From Fimenecus sp045655645 (GTDB lineage Bacteria > Bacillota > Clostridia > Oscillospirales > Acutalibacteraceae), in the NCBI GenBank assembly GCA_045655645.1, contig JAZOPS010000051.1:66553-130552 (forward strand): a DNA stretch of 64,000 nt. The letters run 5' to 3'. The position numbers and the translations under genes were made by a program. Positions 24,171 to 32,966 of this stretch are shown here, piece after piece (the stretch's first letter is position 1; each line of letters begins with the position of its first letter). The notes under the pieces are model-generated. The model ran no database searches, was not told where the DNA came from, and saw only the letters and a program-made list of their open reading frames with translations.

Positions 24171-24641
24171 TTAAGCGTTAACGAGCTCTGCTGTAAATGT
24201 GATTGTTCCTTCATAAGTAGCGATTGAAGCTGCTGCCCATTCACCTGCATCAATTGTAAGGTTGAATGTGTGAGACTCATTGTTTACAACTGCACTATTT
24301 GCAATACCTGTTGTAGCGTCAGCAACTGCAAATTCGATTGTTTCGTTTGCAGCGTTTGTAAGGTCTTTTGCCTTTTCAAGTGAAACCTTAACGCGTTTGT
24401 CGGTCTGCACCTGGCTTGTAATCTTATACGCTCCTGCTTTTGTTGTATCACCCCAAGTAAGGTCAACTGCTGCAGGAATTTCAACTGAGTATGTTCCATC
24501 GCCTTTGTCTGCAACACCGTCAACTAAAACTGTTGAACTGCCTGACTGTGCATTAACATCAAGTGTTTTTGTAGCAAAAGCAGGAACACAAATTGCCATC
24601 ATCATAATGAGGGCAAGAACTAATGAAATAATCTTTTTCAT
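24171..24641 (-). CDS. Tandem secreted beta-domain protein, copy 4
   Basis: Copy 4 (156 aa) starts at the ATG at 24641, nine bases after AGGAG; an ATG three codons earlier directly abuts that site and is unlikely. Signal peptide to about residue 23, mature LDVNAQSGSSTVLVDG, then YSVEIPAAVDLTWGD, YKITSQVQTDKRVKVSL, EWAAASIATY and GTITFTAEL. No Ca-loop. Confidence 0.85.
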   Translation of the reverse strand: MKKIISLVLALIMMMAICVPAFATKTLDVNAQSGSSTVLVDGVADKGDGTYSVEIPAAVDLTWGDTTKAGAYKITSQVQTDKRVKVSLEKAKDLTNAANETIEFAVADATTGIANSAVVNNESHTFNLTIDAGEWAAASIATYEGTITFTAELVNA

Positions 24642-24665
24642 AAAATGCATCTCCTGACCATTAAA

Positions 24666-25142
24666 TTATGCATCAACAACTGTTGATGTGAATGTAAGTG
24701 TATCGCTATATGTATCAATAGCTGCTGCATTCCAAACTGTTGCATCAACATTGATACTATAATTAAATGTTGCATTTGTAACAACAGGACCTGTTGTTTT
24801 ACCTGTAGTTGTACCGCCAAGAGTATAAGCAAGAGTAGCGTTATCAGCGTTTACCATGTTAAGTCCGTCGCCTGTATCAGCAACCACAACCTGAACTGCT
24901 TTACCTGTTCTAAGGTTTGAATTAACTTTATAATCAAAGTTTGTTGTTGCAGTGCCCCAAACAATGTTCATTGTTGCAGGATAAGTAACTGTATAAGTAC
25001 CATCGCCTGTAATTGCAGATGTATCTGTCTGAACTGTTGCAGTACCTGACTGTACATTAGCGTTGAGTTCTTCTGCAAAAGCAGGAACCATAACAACCAT
25101 CATCATAACGAGTGCCATTACTAAAGAAATAACTTTTTTCAT
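24666..25142 (-). CDS. Tandem secreted beta-domain protein, copy 5
   Basis: Copy 5 (158 aa): signal peptide 1-23, mature ELNANVQSGTATVQTD, then YTVTYPATMNIVWGT, YKVNSNLRTGKAVQVVV, VWNAAAIDTY and SDTLTFTSTV. AAAAGGAG precedes the ATG. Its mature N-terminus is nearly the same as those of copies 4 and 6 (LNANxxSGxxxV pattern). Confidence 0.85.
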   Translation of the reverse strand: MKKVISLVMALVMMMVVMVPAFAEELNANVQSGTATVQTDTSAITGDGTYTVTYPATMNIVWGTATTNFDYKVNSNLRTGKAVQVVVADTGDGLNMVNADNATLAYTLGGTTTGKTTGPVVTNATFNYSINVDATVWNAAAIDTYSDTLTFTSTVVDA

Positions 25143-25172
25143 AATCTATATCTCCTTTTATTATTTATAAAA

Positions 25173-25673
25173 TTATACTCTTTCAATTTCTGCTGTATAT
25201 GTGATAATATCACTGTATTCTTCAACAACTGCTGTATTCCAGTTATCTGCAGAAATTGCAACTGTAACCGTCTTTGTTGCTGCAGGGTAAATTGTAGGAA
25301 CATCTGCTGAGAAAGTAATGCCTTCACCTGCAAGTGCGTAAGGGATTTCATAAGCACTGTCAACAGTTTTCATAACTAATGCGCCTGACACTGTAACTTT
25401 AACTCTGCCATCTCTCTTAAGGTGTGATTCAACTGTGTATGAAACATCAGTTTCTTCTGTACCCCAAGGAATTGTTGTGTCAGCAGGGATTGTAATTGTG
25501 TATTCTTCTGCTTCTTTGTCGCCGACACCATCACCATCAGTGTCTTTTAATGTTGATGTGTCGATAACTACGTCTGCACTGTCAGGATTAGCGTTAAGTT
25601 CAACTGCAAATGCTGGAACCATAACAGCCATCATCATAACAAGTGCCATTGCGAATGATAAAATCTTTTTCAT
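25173..25673 (-). CDS. Tandem secreted beta-domain protein, copy 6, with Ca-loop
   Basis: Copy 6 (166 aa): signal peptide 1-23, mature ELNANPDSADVVIDTS, an EF-like loop at residues 44-54 (DTDGDGVGD), then YTITIPADTTIPWGTEE, YTVESHLKRDGRVKVTV, NWNTAVVEEY and SDIITYTAEI. AAGGAG precedes the ATG. Apart from copy 2 it is the only array member with the loop. Confidence 0.85.
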   Translation of the reverse strand: MKKILSFAMALVMMMAVMVPAFAVELNANPDSADVVIDTSTLKDTDGDGVGDKEAEEYTITIPADTTIPWGTEETDVSYTVESHLKRDGRVKVTVSGALVMKTVDSAYEIPYALAGEGITFSADVPTIYPAATKTVTVAISADNWNTAVVEEYSDIITYTAEIERV

Positions 25674-25707
25674 AATATATTACTCCTTTTTAAGATTAAA
25701 ATACATA

Positions 25708-26157
25708 TTAAACTGCGTCGGTGTATTCAGCAGTGAATGTTAAAATGTCACTGTGTTTACCACTTGCAGCGTAAAGCCATTCTGTTTCTTCAACCTCTAC
25801 TGAAAGAGTGAAACTTTCACCATAATCACCGGGGAAGAAAGAGATGTCTTCGCTAAGCAAACTGTATGCAATAGTTTTTTCGCTATCCGCCTCGTTTACC
25901 AGTTTGAAATCATTTTGTGAAGAAACTGAAACCTTTACCATCTTACTAGGTTCAATAAGCATTTTGGTTGCCGTTACTTCACCAATGTCCATAGCAGTTG
26001 TTTGCCACGGAATTTCAATATCTGCAGGATAAGTTAGTTCGTATTCTGCTCGGTCAGCCTTTGTGGAAATTTCCATAGACTGACTACTAGCGAATACCGG
26101 CATAATGCAAAGTACAAGCATTACAGCCGCTAATCCTACTGAAAAGAATTTTTTCAT
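25708..26157 (-). CDS. Tandem secreted beta-domain protein, copy 7 (divergent)
   Basis: Copy 7 (149 aa) is promoter-proximal among the small genes and the most divergent. The start at 26157 is nine bases after AGGAG; an ATG three codons upstream abuts the site. Signal peptide 1-23 ends PVFA, then YELTYPADIEIPWQT, KMLIEPSKMVKVSV, ETEWLYAASGKH and SDILTFTAEY. Gly after the key Trp is Gln and the Y-x-V-x-S element is altered, so it may have a special position such as an end subunit (inference). Confidence 0.82.
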   Translation of the reverse strand: MKKFFSVGLAAVMLVLCIMPVFASSQSMEISTKADRAEYELTYPADIEIPWQTTAMDIGEVTATKMLIEPSKMVKVSVSSQNDFKLVNEADSEKTIAYSLLSEDISFFPGDYGESFTLSVEVEETEWLYAASGKHSDILTFTAEYTDAV

Positions 26158-26178
26158 TTCTGTCATCTCCTCCCCTTA

Positions 26179-29100
26179 TTAACTTGTTATGTCGACTGTA
26201 TAAGTCAACTGCGTACTATATGCGCCAACAGGAACGCTGTTCCAACCTGTAACTGTAATGCTTGGTGCATTGGTTGGTTTTGTTCCATCGGCTACATCGC
26301 CCGTAAATCTTTCTGTACCAAAATTAGCCTTTGAATAAGCTAATTCATAAGTAACTCCTGTGTCGTCATTGATAAGTTTATCAGTTCCATCATTGCTTAC
26401 TGAGCTTACGCTTACTAAAAGCACATTACTACCAAGCGTTGCTTTAACAGAATACGAAACATCAACAGGACCGTTTGTATCCCAATCAATATCAACTTTT
26501 GCAGGGATTTCAACTTCATAGATGATTGGGTCTGTACCATTTGTTGACTGGAAAACAACATCAACTTCTATTACTTCAAGAATATTACTTGAATCTGCAA
26601 GAACTTCTGAAATATCTGTTCCGTCAGCAGTTTTCTCTGCCACAACAGCAGAATCAACTGCATAGAATTTAAGTGTGTTTGTATAAGTTGAACCTGTCGG
26701 CACTTTTGCTGCCTCGGATGCGTCAACACTAATTGTATAAGGATACCTTGTAATGCTTGATGAGTCACCATTGTTATAAGAAGCAACCCACGCTGTAACT
26801 ATTCCATCTGCATTCTGATAGTCTACAAGACCATCTGCGGTAACACCGTTATACATCAAGTCTTCGAAAGCTTTGTATGTTGAACCGCCTGTTTGAGTCC
26901 ATTTAAGGCTTGACTGTGCATAAAGTTCAACACTTCTGTTAAGTCTTGTTGCAACATAACTTAAGTCGATATATGCAGTATATTGCATTTTTTCCGCTGA
27001 ATCGTTATTAAGCACAATTTTTTCAAGTGCCGCGTTAGATTCATTTACTGATGCAAAGCCCTCTATATGTGGTAAGAGAAGTGCTAGGTCTGCATAAGCG
27101 TAGTTAAGTTCATCAACGAGAGCATATCGTCTTAAGAATGCCTCATATTGACCTAAACAATACTCAATTTCATTAAGAGTAGATGTATCAAGCACCGTTT
27201 TTGCCGCAATTTTAGACGAAACATCTGAATATGCATCTTTAATTCGTTTTTCGTATGTAACGATACCACCTAGAACAGTTTCACCTGCTTTTGGTACAAT
27301 AGTTGTTGAGTTATCATAAATAGCTTCCGCAGCATCGTACATATTCATATATGCGGCAGCCGTGTCAGTATCATCAGACAAAAACATCTTACCAAAAACG
27401 CTTATATCGGCATACATATCTGTATAGTATTTCAGAGCGTTTACAGTATCTCCATTTTCGTCTGTAATTTCTGCTTTATAACTAACCATTCTCAAAAAGT
27501 CTTTTGCATCAACTACTCCGTCACCATTGTTATCATCTTCAGTGTCAATGATTCTGTCAGCATCTTCGTCAGAATGAGAACTCAAGCCATAAATATTTAT
27601 GATGTTTGACTTAAATGTTGCAACATCTGCGATGATACCGTCTTTTTCAACGCCCTCATGAACATCTGCATCGCCGCCAATAAGTATTGCACGATTTGCA
27701 GCATTATAGGCATTGTAAAGTGCATTATATTCATCCGTGTACCCTGATTCAAAGGTTACGCCGTCTTTATACATAAATGCATTTCTTTCTGCAATACTTA
27801 GTCGGTGTAAACCTTTTTCATAAATTGTAACTACCTGAGCCGCTTCTTCAATACTTGCAAAGCCTAATTGTTGTAAATAATTTTCTTTGTGTTCTTTATA
27901 CAAATCATGGATAGATTCACTGTTAACAGAGTACGTTTTTGCTACTGCTGAAATTTCAGCTATATCTGTTTGCAGTTGTTGTATCGCTGTAGCATCCGCT
28001 GTTGCTGTGTAATAAGGTTGCCATTGCTCTTTCTTTATTTCGTTAGTGTAGTCCGTATAAAGAGCTCTGTATTTTTTCTCAAGTATTTCTTCTTTACAGT
28101 ATTTAACTTCAGGAATTCCTTTTTGGTAATCCGAAAGTGCTAAAAAAGCATTATTACATGCCTCAAATGATGCCTTGAATTCTGTCTCCGAAGCATACGG
28201 GTCAATAGTTGAAACCATTTTTTCAAAGTTATTTGAGTCAACAGTCTTAACTCCAAAATACTCATCCATATTAGTAATATAGATTCCATTATCCTGATTT
28301 AATTCGCCGTTACAGTTTGTGTTATTACTTACACGAGTTTGACATTTAGGGTCATAAGTGAAGCCTAAACCATCAATAACAACTTTCTTGCCCTCGTTAT
28401 TATTAGACTCATCCCAAACCGAAACCTTAACCTGTTTAATCTTATATCCATCATCAAGAATGTTGTCAAGGTATTCAAAGTTTTTATCCAGATTAGCCAC
28501 ACCGCCATCAGTTGGAATTCTAAAGCATGTAAGAGGAATACGAATAAAGCCTTTGTAACCTTGTAATGTATTAAGTTCAGAAGGCGCAATTGTACAAATA
28601 CCAGGGTCAACTTCTCTATAAAATGTATGTGCTGCCTCAATATCAGTTTGCGTAATTTTTAGCTGTTGTTTTTCCCATTCACCATTTTTATCAAGAAGAT
28701 AAATAACCGGGAATTCACCCTCTCTGCCAGCACAGAAATAACAGTTTACATCTTTTCCATTTGAATCAGAAAGAATAAACTTAACGTTAAAATTAAGATT
28801 GCTTACCTCTGAAAAGTCAACATACATTACGAAAGAATTAGGAATAACACCTTCACCATATCTAGTTTTAACTTCTTCTTCCGTACCTTGCGAAGCATTA
28901 GTTTTAACTGCAATACCACTCAAATCAAGTCCGGGAAGATTTCCCCAAGTATCTGCCTCTGCACCTAAATAGGTTGTTGAAAGAGTAGCAATTTTCCAGT
29001 CTTTATTTGCAGGGTCGCATACCAGATTTCCCTTAAGGTTAATCATTGCACCTAATGAATTATTAAATCCTTTATTTGTAATCTGAGCATCCATTCTTGA

Positions 29101-31635
29101 GAAGTATGTTCCCAAGCTACTATCAACAGTTTCACCTGTAGGTCTATAATCGTACGGTGACCAACCAATAGCTGTACCGCCCCATTCACCAGGTTGGTCG
29201 ATAACCTTACCCGAAACATATGTTGTGAAATTACCTGTACTATTTATATCGGTAGGTTTATTGTCTTGGTATGCAGGATAGTCATCATAGTACATATCCG
29301 ACAACTGACCGTATGAATAATTTGTTTCAAAGTCGTTGAATGGGATAAATGGATAAGCACCGATTGACTGACCTGTCTTAACCTCTTCACCAACAATAAA
29401 ATCATAAAGTTCAAGGAATTTTGCTTTTGCATCTGCACCAAGCAATTCGTGGTGAGAAAGGTTAAATGTTTCATAAATTGCCATCAACTGTTTAAGTGTT
29501 GACTGTAATTCTTTATCTGTATGGTCTATAAACTCAGGATTGGGGAGTTTTTCAATTTCATTCTCAAAATAAACAACGGCATTGTAGTTAGATGCAGCAT
29601 CATCTGAATAAACAAAACCATGGAATTGCTCGACTAATTTATATCTATTATATGCCTCTGTATGGCCCAGAGTTTTCAACTTTTCAATAGCTTGTTCAAC
29701 TTTGTCTTCATTTGAAAGAGCTGAACTGTTATTTATGCCAAAACATTCAATATAATTAATGATAATGTCATCAATCATATCCTTTGCACCAAAGTCGTTA
29801 AGTGAAGGAATTTCACCAAAATATTGCATTATATATTGTGCAACTGCCTTTGGAACTTCAGTAGTTCTGTCATAGAAGCCTGACATTTTGATACCATAAG
29901 TACCACTATTATTGTTAGATATATTAACTTCCGAAGGGAATGCTAATGAGGAAGTTGAAACTACATATCCATTAGCATCAAAATCAGCGCTACTACCAAT
30001 ATTTTTTTTGCAGAACATTACTTGGTCAATGTAGAAAGATTTATGAACTGAGTCCGCTGACCAATCTGCAACCTGAACACCTGCGGAAACAAGGTCTTCA
30101 ATAGCAAATTGAGGGTCTGTAACTGTATATGTAGTTCCACTTACCGAAACTACATTAGCATCACTTAGAATTTTACCCATTTCATGAGTATTTGTTTGGA
30201 AAATTCTAGTTGATTTCTCAGTACGGTCATAAATAATATATGCATTGTTTATATTTGTTCCTGCTGTGTTTACCTTAAATCCAACTTTTGAATCATAAGT
30301 CTCTGATGCTACTGTTCTTGTATTGCCCTCAGCATCTTGAAGGACCAATGTTGAGCCTGATGGGAAATAGTGCTTATTGGCATAAGCGTTAAGGCTATTT
30401 GCATTACCATTACCTTCACTTTCCCAGTTGCCCATATCATTATCTGCAACAATATATTGGTCAGATTGTAAAAGAAAGTAATCGATAGGGATACGAACAA
30501 ATCCTTTATAACCCGAAAGATTTGTGAAATAACCATCAGTCATCGAGGTTGATTCCCAAAGGCCATCAGCATTCTGAATATAAATTCCGTTGCTTATTGT
30601 TCCCGTGTTTTTCCCAGCTACTGCCGCAGTTGAGAAAGTTGTGCCATAGTGTGATGTGTAGTTTGTAGTGTCATCTCTCCAGTGTTCGACACTTTTTTCG
30701 TTAGCTGATAAAGTGAATGCAAATTTATTAATTTGAACACGACTTAAGTCAACATAAAACCAAACTTCTTCAGCATTTGTAAAATCATAGTGGTCACGGC
30801 TCCATGTAGTTGTTCCTACATAAGGTGTTCCGTTGTATGCATTAGCAATCCAATAACGATAGCCAGCACTACCATTATAACCCATGCCAGCCATCTGACC
30901 ATTAACATCAATTAACTCCGCACTCTGACGTTCGGAATAGTCTGGTACCGTTGCACCGTTATTAGACTGCGAATTGCTCTTATCAACATCCGCATTACCC
31001 TTTTGCTCAAAAAGAAGCATTTCACGAACAATCCAGCTCTCATTAGGAGAAAAGTCGTCGTTAATAATGTAATAAGGTGTTTCTGAAAGGAGTGTATGAA
31101 TTTTATCTGATACCCAACCATCGCTATCTACAGCCTGAATTGATATGTCATAACTTGACTCAATTTTATAGCCTTCAAGTCCTGTGAATGCACCCGGCCA
31201 ATAATAGATTGAGTTAGGCAAGTTGTTTCCTTCTGTATTGTCAACTGTAAATGTTCCTCCTGCAGGAGTTGTAGATTGACTTACATCAATATTTTCTGTC
31301 CAGATTGGTTCGTGATTACCGTCATCATCCATTCTTGTAATTTCAAAAATGTAATTTGTAATCCTCTTTTTAGATGGACTTGCTGCAGTATAACTATCCC
31401 ATGTTGCCGCAGGGGTTGCATGTGGGAATGAAACCTTTATACTACCATCAACATTAAGAGTTGCAATAAAGGATGTATTAGACGCAGCATTGTTGCTACC
31501 GTCACCCCAATATGGTGCAGGGTCATAAGCACCTCCACCGATGGCTCCAGCCATCATAAGTGGAACAGATGTAACAATCATTACAACCGCTAATATGAGC
31601 GCTATACACTTTTTGGAAGATAATTTTTTCTTCAT
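26179..31635 (-). CDS. Giant secreted multidomain surface protein (1818 aa)
   Basis: An N-terminal signal segment (residues about 8-31) starts this protein. Residues about 50-200 look Fn3-like. Two similar galactose-binding-like modules lie at about 215-570 and 770-1130; each contains a GYKGF(V/I)RIP element preceding a predicted jelly-roll end. Residues about 590-770 and 1130-1640 are mostly helical, resembling FIVAR-type stalk segments. One dockerin-like EF-hand (NNGDGVVDAKDF) lies near residue 1370. The last 115 residues (from about 1703) are the same beta-domain as the seven small downstream proteins: YEVEIPAKVDIDW, YSVKATLGSNVLLVSV, and PVGAYSTQLTYTV. There is no C-terminal anchor or sorting motif. 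The shared domain suggests that it is joined to the small proteins in one structure. Confidence 0.82.
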   Translation of the reverse strand: MKKKLSSKKCIALILAVVMIVTSVPLMMAGAIGGGAYDPAPYWGDGSNNAASNTSFIATLNVDGSIKVSFPHATPAATWDSYTAASPSKKRITNYIFEITRMDDDGNHEPIWTENIDVSQSTTPAGGTFTVDNTEGNNLPNSIYYWPGAFTGLEGYKIESSYDISIQAVDSDGWVSDKIHTLLSETPYYIINDDFSPNESWIVREMLLFEQKGNADVDKSNSQSNNGATVPDYSERQSAELIDVNGQMAGMGYNGSAGYRYWIANAYNGTPYVGTTTWSRDHYDFTNAEEVWFYVDLSRVQINKFAFTLSANEKSVEHWRDDTTNYTSHYGTTFSTAAVAGKNTGTISNGIYIQNADGLWESTSMTDGYFTNLSGYKGFVRIPIDYFLLQSDQYIVADNDMGNWESEGNGNANSLNAYANKHYFPSGSTLVLQDAEGNTRTVASETYDSKVGFKVNTAGTNINNAYIIYDRTEKSTRIFQTNTHEMGKILSDANVVSVSGTTYTVTDPQFAIEDLVSAGVQVADWSADSVHKSFYIDQVMFCKKNIGSSADFDANGYVVSTSSLAFPSEVNISNNNSGTYGIKMSGFYDRTTEVPKAVAQYIMQYFGEIPSLNDFGAKDMIDDIIINYIECFGINNSSALSNEDKVEQAIEKLKTLGHTEAYNRYKLVEQFHGFVYSDDAASNYNAVVYFENEIEKLPNPEFIDHTDKELQSTLKQLMAIYETFNLSHHELLGADAKAKFLELYDFIVGEEVKTGQSIGAYPFIPFNDFETNYSYGQLSDMYYDDYPAYQDNKPTDINSTGNFTTYVSGKVIDQPGEWGGTAIGWSPYDYRPTGETVDSSLGTYFSRMDAQITNKGFNNSLGAMINLKGNLVCDPANKDWKIATLSTTYLGAEADTWGNLPGLDLSGIAVKTNASQGTEEEVKTRYGEGVIPNSFVMYVDFSEVSNLNFNVKFILSDSNGKDVNCYFCAGREGEFPVIYLLDKNGEWEKQQLKITQTDIEAAHTFYREVDPGICTIAPSELNTLQGYKGFIRIPLTCFRIPTDGGVANLDKNFEYLDNILDDGYKIKQVKVSVWDESNNNEGKKVVIDGLGFTYDPKCQTRVSNNTNCNGELNQDNGIYITNMDEYFGVKTVDSNNFEKMVSTIDPYASETEFKASFEACNNAFLALSDYQKGIPEVKYCKEEILEKKYRALYTDYTNEIKKEQWQPYYTATADATAIQQLQTDIAEISAVAKTYSVNSESIHDLYKEHKENYLQQLGFASIEEAAQVVTIYEKGLHRLSIAERNAFMYKDGVTFESGYTDEYNALYNAYNAANRAILIGGDADVHEGVEKDGIIADVATFKSNIINIYGLSSHSDEDADRIIDTEDDNNGDGVVDAKDFLRMVSYKAEITDENGDTVNALKYYTDMYADISVFGKMFLSDDTDTAAAYMNMYDAAEAIYDNSTTIVPKAGETVLGGIVTYEKRIKDAYSDVSSKIAAKTVLDTSTLNEIEYCLGQYEAFLRRYALVDELNYAYADLALLLPHIEGFASVNESNAALEKIVLNNDSAEKMQYTAYIDLSYVATRLNRSVELYAQSSLKWTQTGGSTYKAFEDLMYNGVTADGLVDYQNADGIVTAWVASYNNGDSSSITRYPYTISVDASEAAKVPTGSTYTNTLKFYAVDSAVVAEKTADGTDISEVLADSSNILEVIEVDVVFQSTNGTDPIIYEVEIPAKVDIDWDTNGPVDVSYSVKATLGSNVLLVSVSSVSNDGTDKLINDDTGVTYELAYSKANFGTERFTGDVADGTKPTNAPSITVTGWNSVPVGAYSTQLTYTVDITS

Positions 31636-31675
31636 TACTTCTCTTCCTTTCTGTTTCTAATCTATATAAAGTAAT

Positions 31676-32494
31676 TTATTTTACAATAAGGTCTGTTTTT
31701 ACTACAAAATTGTTAAGCGGAGTTCTTGCCTGGTCATAAGAATATGGCTGCTGATGAACTATCGCCTTGTATTCGCCCGCTTCAAGTGAACGGGAAATGT
31801 TAAATCTTGAAACTGAATAACCCGGTTGAACAAGCCCTGACTGATAAAGTTTTTCATCGCTTGCATCAATAACACCGTTTTCATTGTTGTCAAGGTAGAT
31901 TGTAAATACTACAAAACAGATATCTTTATTTTTTTCAGAGTTTGAAAGGATAAAGTTCTGCTCAACCTGACCTGCTTTGAAATTAATCTGAGCAATACCA
32001 TTCATTGTGACATTCTTTGAGCCCATATCTTCAACTTTATCTGGTAAATCAAGTTCACCTAAACCTTGTTGCTGATTGACATCAAGAATACTTGGAGTTG
32101 TTGTGGTTGGCTCTTCATCACCACCATCAATCAATATTCCGAGACCTGAAATTAATCCCGCAAGCACTAAAAGGCCAAGCACGATTAACATAACAAATGC
32201 AAGAATATTATCTTTTTTAACTGCGATAAATGAGCCAGACTCAAGTTCAATATAGCCTATTGTCTTATATCTTGCAGAAGATGTTGGTTTATAAACTATT
32301 TCTTCAATATCATTTGAAGTGATTGTGCCGATTTCATCTTTACCATAAGCCAACTGACCGACAACACGGATACCTCCGTCTGGATAAAGAGCTTTCATCT
32401 CTTTAGCAGTATAATACCCCTGTTCAAAGCCCGTCTCTTTATTGTAATATAATTCTGTATAGTCGTTACCGTTTTTAATAATAAATATTGCCAA
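31676..32494 (-). CDS. Single-pass membrane protein heading the surface-protein operon
   Basis: The 272-aa product starts at a TTG at 32494, seven bases after GGGAGGG; an upstream ATG in frame would lie before the promoter's -35 and is excluded. Residues 1-125 are soluble and probably cytoplasmic (FIIKNGNDYTELYYNKETG at the N-terminus). A helix follows at about 126-150, then a Thr/Pro linker and an extracellular domain. That domain carries an EF-like loop DNNENGVIDASD near residue 205 and the segment AGEYKAIVHQQPY. I do not recognise a family. As first gene of the operon it could anchor, nucleate or sense the assembly. Confidence 0.75.
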   Translation of the reverse strand: MAIFIIKNGNDYTELYYNKETGFEQGYYTAKEMKALYPDGGIRVVGQLAYGKDEIGTITSNDIEEIVYKPTSSARYKTIGYIELESGSFIAVKKDNILAFVMLIVLGLLVLAGLISGLGILIDGGDEEPTTTTPSILDVNQQQGLGELDLPDKVEDMGSKNVTMNGIAQINFKAGQVEQNFILSNSEKNKDICFVVFTIYLDNNENGVIDASDEKLYQSGLVQPGYSVSRFNISRSLEAGEYKAIVHQQPYSYDQARTPLNNFVVKTDLIVK

Positions 32495-32552
32495 AACGAT
32501 ACCCTCCCAAAAATAAATATAATTGAAGATAATATTACTATTATAACAAAAT

Positions 32553-32581
32553 ATTTTACCCCTTTTTATAATATTTGTCAA
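32553..32581 (-). promoter_or_regulatory. Sigma-A promoter of the 12-kb surface-protein operon
   Basis: TTGACA and TAAAAT are separated by exactly 17 bp on the minus strand, 59 bp before the first start codon. No terminator or further promoter is apparent between 32494 and 20574, where gene gaps are 9-46 bp, so one long transcript is likely. Confidence 0.75.
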
Positions 32582-32758
32582 TGAAAACTTTAAAAAAACA
32601 TATAATAAATTCCACGCAAATTCAACAATTTCTGCAAGTTCTATTAAACAGGATTATAATATATATTAATTAGTATTAAAATGAGTAAAAAATAAGAACC
32701 CGACCTTTCAACGGATTTAAAATGCGGATGTTTTTTCGGAATCTTGTTGTTTCATAAT

Positions 32759-32791
32759 AAAAAATCCCGAATGATTTCTCATTCGGGATTT
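32759..32791 (-). terminator. Terminator of the tRNA-Leu transcript
   Basis: AAATCCCGAATGA / TCATTCGGGATTT is a perfect 13-bp stem with a 4-nt loop, directly after the encoded CCA, with T residues on the minus strand. Confidence 0.9.
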
Positions 32792-32792
32792 T

Positions 32793-32879
32793 TGGTGCCG
32801 GTGACCGGGGTCGAACCGGTACGGTATCGCTACCACTGGATTTTGAGTCCAGCACGTCTGCCAATTCCATCACACCGGC
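32793..32879 (-). tRNA. tRNA-Leu (anticodon CAA)
   Basis: The 87-nt minus-strand sequence folds as a class II tRNA: acceptor GCCGGTG / CACCGGC, D arm, anticodon stem CTGGA / TCCAG with loop CTCAAAA giving anticodon CAA (reads UUG), a long variable arm, TTCGA in the T loop, and an encoded CCA. It is a monocistronic unit with a full-consensus promoter and a terminator. Confidence 0.96.
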
Positions 32880-32896
32880 ATTTATGTGACTGTGAT

Positions 32897-32925
32897 ATTA
32901 TATGAAATTATTTTAAAATTGTCAA
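32897..32925 (-). promoter_or_regulatory. Consensus sigma-A promoter of tRNA-Leu
   Basis: TTGACA, 17-bp spacer, TATAAT: a perfect match to the housekeeping consensus, ending 17 bp before the tRNA 5' end. Confidence 0.93.
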
Positions 32926-32928
32926 TAG

Positions 32929-32961
32929 AAAAAGGGACATATTTTAAAAATAGTCCCCTTT
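32929..32961 (-). terminator. Terminator of the metF-radC operon
   Basis: GGGGAC / GTCCC arms with an AT-rich loop and five T residues on the minus strand, right after the radC stop codon and abutting the tRNA-Leu promoter. Confidence 0.75.
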
Positions 32962-32966
32962 AGCAC

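Noticed and set aside
32676..32873. 65-codon minus-strand frame
   Set aside because: It runs through the tRNA-Leu gene and its terminator.
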